Of a stretch of 9,763 nt of DNA, positions 7,896 through 9,763 are shown in pieces (position 1 is the stretch's first letter; every line of letters starts with the position of its first letter). The stretch covers positions 1 to 9,763 of the forward strand of contig JAJTHY010000098.1 of assembly GCA_021298045.1 (NCBI GenBank). The letters run 5' to 3'. The notes beneath the pieces are model-generated. The model saw only the letters and a list, made by a program, of their open reading frames with translations, made no database searches and was not told the DNA's origin. Origin of the DNA: Candidatus Jidaibacter sp. (GTDB lineage Bacteria; Pseudomonadota; Alphaproteobacteria; Rickettsiales; Midichloriaceae). The translations under genes were made by a program, and so were the position numbers.

Positions 7896-9380
7896 ATGAA
7901 AAAAATAGTATTGTGTATATTGGATGGATGGGGGCACACAGAAAGCAGAGACAGCAATGCCATTGCAGCTGCAAATATTCCTTTTTATCGTTCGTTATTG
8001 AAACAGCATCCAAATGCTCTTTTGCAGGCTTCGGGAGAATTTGTAGGTTTGCCAAACGGGCAAATAGGCAACTCTGAAGTGGGGCATCTAACTATAGGCG
8101 CAGGCCGCAGGATTTTTCAGGACCTCCCAAAAATTAATCGATCTCTAGAAAATGGAGATATATTCAAATCTTCTGAGCTCAGTAAGATAATTAAAAATCG
8201 TGGTACATGTCATTTAATTGGGATTATCTCTGATGGTGCAGTGCATGGGCACGTAGATCATTTGATAAAGATTGCAAAATTTTTACGCCAAGAAAATGTC
8301 GATGTTGCAATTCACGCAATTGCTGATGGCAGAGATGTTGCGCCAAAATCAGTTCTACAATTTATAAACCAAATAGAAGGTGAGGGATTTGAGATAACAT
8401 CAATCTCTGGCAGATTTTATGCAATGGACAGGGATAATAGGGCAGAACGAACCCAAGCTGCTTTCGCAACAATTGTAGAAGGTATGGGGGCAAAGTATGC
8501 ATTTGTGAAAGACTATATAAATGAAAGTTATGAAGATGATATAACTGATGAATTTTTAGTGCCAGCAAGTGTAAAAAATTACTCAGGCTTTGAAAGTGGT
8601 GATACAGTGTTTTTTACAAATTATCGTGCAGATAGAATGCGACAAATTGCAGCAGCAATATGTAAGCCAGAATTTGAGCTGTTTAAGCGTAATATGCCAG
8701 AACTTTCTGCTAAAGTAATTATGCGCCCATATTCAATAAAGCTTGCAAGCTGTTGCGATGTTTTATTTCCACATGAAGAAATTGAAAACACTTTGGGTAA
8801 AGTTATGGCAGACATGGGGTTATCGCAATTAAGGCTAGCTGAAACCGAAAAATATGCCCATGTTACTTATTTTTTTAACGGTGGAAATGAAGTACCAAAT
8901 ATTGCCGAGGATAGAATCTTAGTGCCGTCACCTAAAGTTGAAACTTATGATAAAAGACCACAGATGTCAGCATATGAAATTACCCACTACTTAGCAGATG
9001 CTATAGAATCTGACAGCTACGACATAATAATAGTGAATTATGCAAATGCTGATATGGTGGGGCATACAGGTGATTTAAGTGCCACTATTAAATCTATAGA
9101 AGCTATAGATATATGCCTACAAGGATTAGTTGATATTTGCAAAAGAAATCGTTATGAGCTTTTAATAACTTCTGACCATGGAAATGCAGAATGCATGTAT
9201 GACGAGAAAACCAACCAACCTTTGACTGCTCATACACTGAATCCAGTTCCTTTAATCTATGTGGGGTCACGCAAGATAAGCCTACAAGATGGTGAGCTGG
9301 CAGATGTTGCACCGACAATATTGCATCTTATTGGTATTCCAAAGCCTAAAGATATGTCGGGTAAATCAAGGATTATATGA
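7896..9380 (+). CDS. gpmI: 2,3-bisphosphoglycerate-independent phosphoglycerate mutase
   Basis: Interconverts 3- and 2-phosphoglycerate in the cytoplasm (lower glycolysis/gluconeogenesis) through a phosphoserine intermediate, using two Mn2+ or similar ions. It has 494 residues against the usual 505-515 and looks complete. The alkaline-phosphatase-type domain is split by the transferase domain. Seen in order: LDGWG with metal ligand D10; catalytic S60 in GNSEVGHLTIGAGR; transferase residues in HGHVDHL (H117-H122), HAIADGRD, SGRFYAMDRD and NYRADRMRQ (R244, R247); then metal ligands in NADMVGH (D386, H390), TSDHGNAE (D427, H428) and AHTLNPVP (H446). All expected active-site residues are present. 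The start ATG is preceded by GAGG at 7884-7887 with 8-base spacing. It lies directly behind the EnvZ-like kinase and probably shares its promoter. The enzyme is unrelated to the cofactor-dependent GpmA. Confidence 0.97.
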   Translation: MKKIVLCILDGWGHTESRDSNAIAAANIPFYRSLLKQHPNALLQASGEFVGLPNGQIGNSEVGHLTIGAGRRIFQDLPKINRSLENGDIFKSSELSKIIKNRGTCHLIGIISDGAVHGHVDHLIKIAKFLRQENVDVAIHAIADGRDVAPKSVLQFINQIEGEGFEITSISGRFYAMDRDNRAERTQAAFATIVEGMGAKYAFVKDYINESYEDDITDEFLVPASVKNYSGFESGDTVFFTNYRADRMRQIAAAICKPEFELFKRNMPELSAKVIMRPYSIKLASCCDVLFPHEEIENTLGKVMADMGLSQLRLAETEKYAHVTYFFNGGNEVPNIAEDRILVPSPKVETYDKRPQMSAYEITHYLADAIESDSYDIIIVNYANADMVGHTGDLSATIKSIEAIDICLQGLVDICKRNRYELLITSDHGNAECMYDEKTNQPLTAHTLNPVPLIYVGSRKISLQDGELADVAPTILHLIGIPKPKDMSGKSRII

Positions 9381-9414
9381 AAGCGGTTATCTATTTGATC
9401 TATCCAAAATCTAG

Positions 9415-9443
9415 CTGCAAAACGGTGCATAGTGTGGTATGCT
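9415..9443 (+). promoter_or_regulatory. Possible promoter for the Rpn-like nuclease
   Basis: TGG followed by TATGCT (9435-9443) forms an extended -10, with CTGCAA (9415-9420) as a poor -35 at 17-bp spacing. Transcription would begin near 9450, only about 17 nt before the ATG at 9467. The -10 lies in a small inverted repeat, GCATA (9427-9431) with TATGC (9438-9442), which may be incidental. The 86 bp after gpmI contain no convincing terminator. Confidence 0.35.
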
Positions 9444-9466
9444 AGGCAAATATAAATGTACAAAAG

Positions 9467-9763
9467 ATGCAAAAGCCACTAATAAGTTTTGACTATGCAA
9501 TTAAGTACTTGCTTAAAGATAAGGGTGATTATGAGATTGTTAGCGGCTTCATTTCCGCGCTGCTTAAAGCCAAAGGTGAAATCAAAAAGGATGTGAAGAT
9601 CATTGCTTTGTTGGATACAAAGAGCAACAAAGAAGACAATATATACAACCGTTCGTTGGCAGATGTGATCGTAGAAGATGAAGATCACAACAAATATATA
9701 GTTGAGATAGAGCGCAGTATTCAGCAGGGTTTTGTGCACAAAGCATGCTTTAACACATCAAGA
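9467..9763 (+). CDS. Rpn/PD-(D/E)XK nuclease family transposase-like protein, C-terminus beyond window
   Basis: The first 99 codons are visible and the frame is still open at the right edge. The start of the protein (ISFDYAIKYLLKDKGDYE, then FISALL) and the core (NRSLADVIVEDED, then YIVEIER, then HKACFNTSR) match the pattern of the Rpn / PD-(D/E)XK transposase-like family, which is highly multiplied in Rickettsiales genomes. The putative catalytic residues are D66 and the strand E80-I81-E82, where E82 takes the place of the usual K or Q of the D...ExK/ExQ core. Full-length members usually have about 250-320 residues, so most of the C-terminal half lies outside. An in-frame TAG at 9443 rules out a long N-terminal extension, and no strong Shine-Dalgarno is seen. 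Homologues act as DNA endonucleases promoting RecA-independent recombination; activity here is inferred. The gene may be intact or a decaying copy. Confidence 0.85.
   Translation, partial: MQKPLISFDYAIKYLLKDKGDYEIVSGFISALLKAKGEIKKDVKIIALLDTKSNKEDNIYNRSLADVIVEDEDHNKYIVEIERSIQQGFVHKACFNTSR

Noticed and set aside
9411..9445. CTAGC...GCTAG inverted repeat after gpmI as a terminator
   Set aside because: The 5-bp arms are separated by 25 bases and are not followed by a T-run; they overlap the likely promoter of the next gene.
9479..9739. 86-codon minus-strand open frame near the right edge
   Set aside because: It is antisense to the Rpn-like coding sequence, whose family motifs fix the true frame.

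Overview
This is a 9.8 kb stretch of an AT-rich bacterial chromosome (roughly 35-40% GC by eye). The gene content suggests an alphaproteobacterium, most likely a host-associated member of the Rickettsiales. The pointers are an alphaproteobacterial-type AddA helicase, a PleC/DivJ-type kinase, an alphaproteobacterial EnvZ-like kinase, and a PD-(D/E)XK transposase/nuclease of the kind abundant in Rickettsiales genomes. A bp-independent phosphoglycerate mutase argues against the genus Rickettsia itself, which lacks glycolysis, and fits lineages such as Midichloriaceae or Anaplasmataceae better. The taxonomy is inferred from protein resemblance recalled from memory; no search was run.

Layout. (1) Positions 1-2174, + strand: alanyl-tRNA synthetase, missing about 144 N-terminal residues beyond the left edge. 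(2) 2226-3731, + strand: a membrane-bound PleC/DivJ-like histidine kinase, preceded by a small palindrome and a possible promoter. (3) 3750-6227, - strand: AddA-type helicase, convergent with the kinase (18 bp gap), which ends just after helicase motif VI and so lacks the usual C-terminal nuclease domain. (4) 6228-6610: a divergent intergenic region whose main content is a GC-rich palindromic MITE-like element of about 166 bp, followed by a promoter for the rightward operon. (5) 6611-7879 and 7896-9380, + strand: an EnvZ-like histidine kinase starting at GTG, and 2,3-bisphosphoglycerate-independent phosphoglycerate mutase, 16 bp apart and probably cotranscribed. (6) 9467 to the right edge, + strand: the first 99 codons of an Rpn/PD-(D/E)XK transposase-like nuclease.

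Most of the window is housekeeping: translation (AlaRS), central carbon metabolism (GpmI), recombinational repair (AddA) and two sensor kinases without an adjacent response regulator. I see no clearly undescribed multi-gene system. The points most worth a second look are the nuclease-less AddA, the nested palindromic element with open frames on both strands, the coupling of an EnvZ-like kinase to gpmI, and the mobile nuclease at the right edge.
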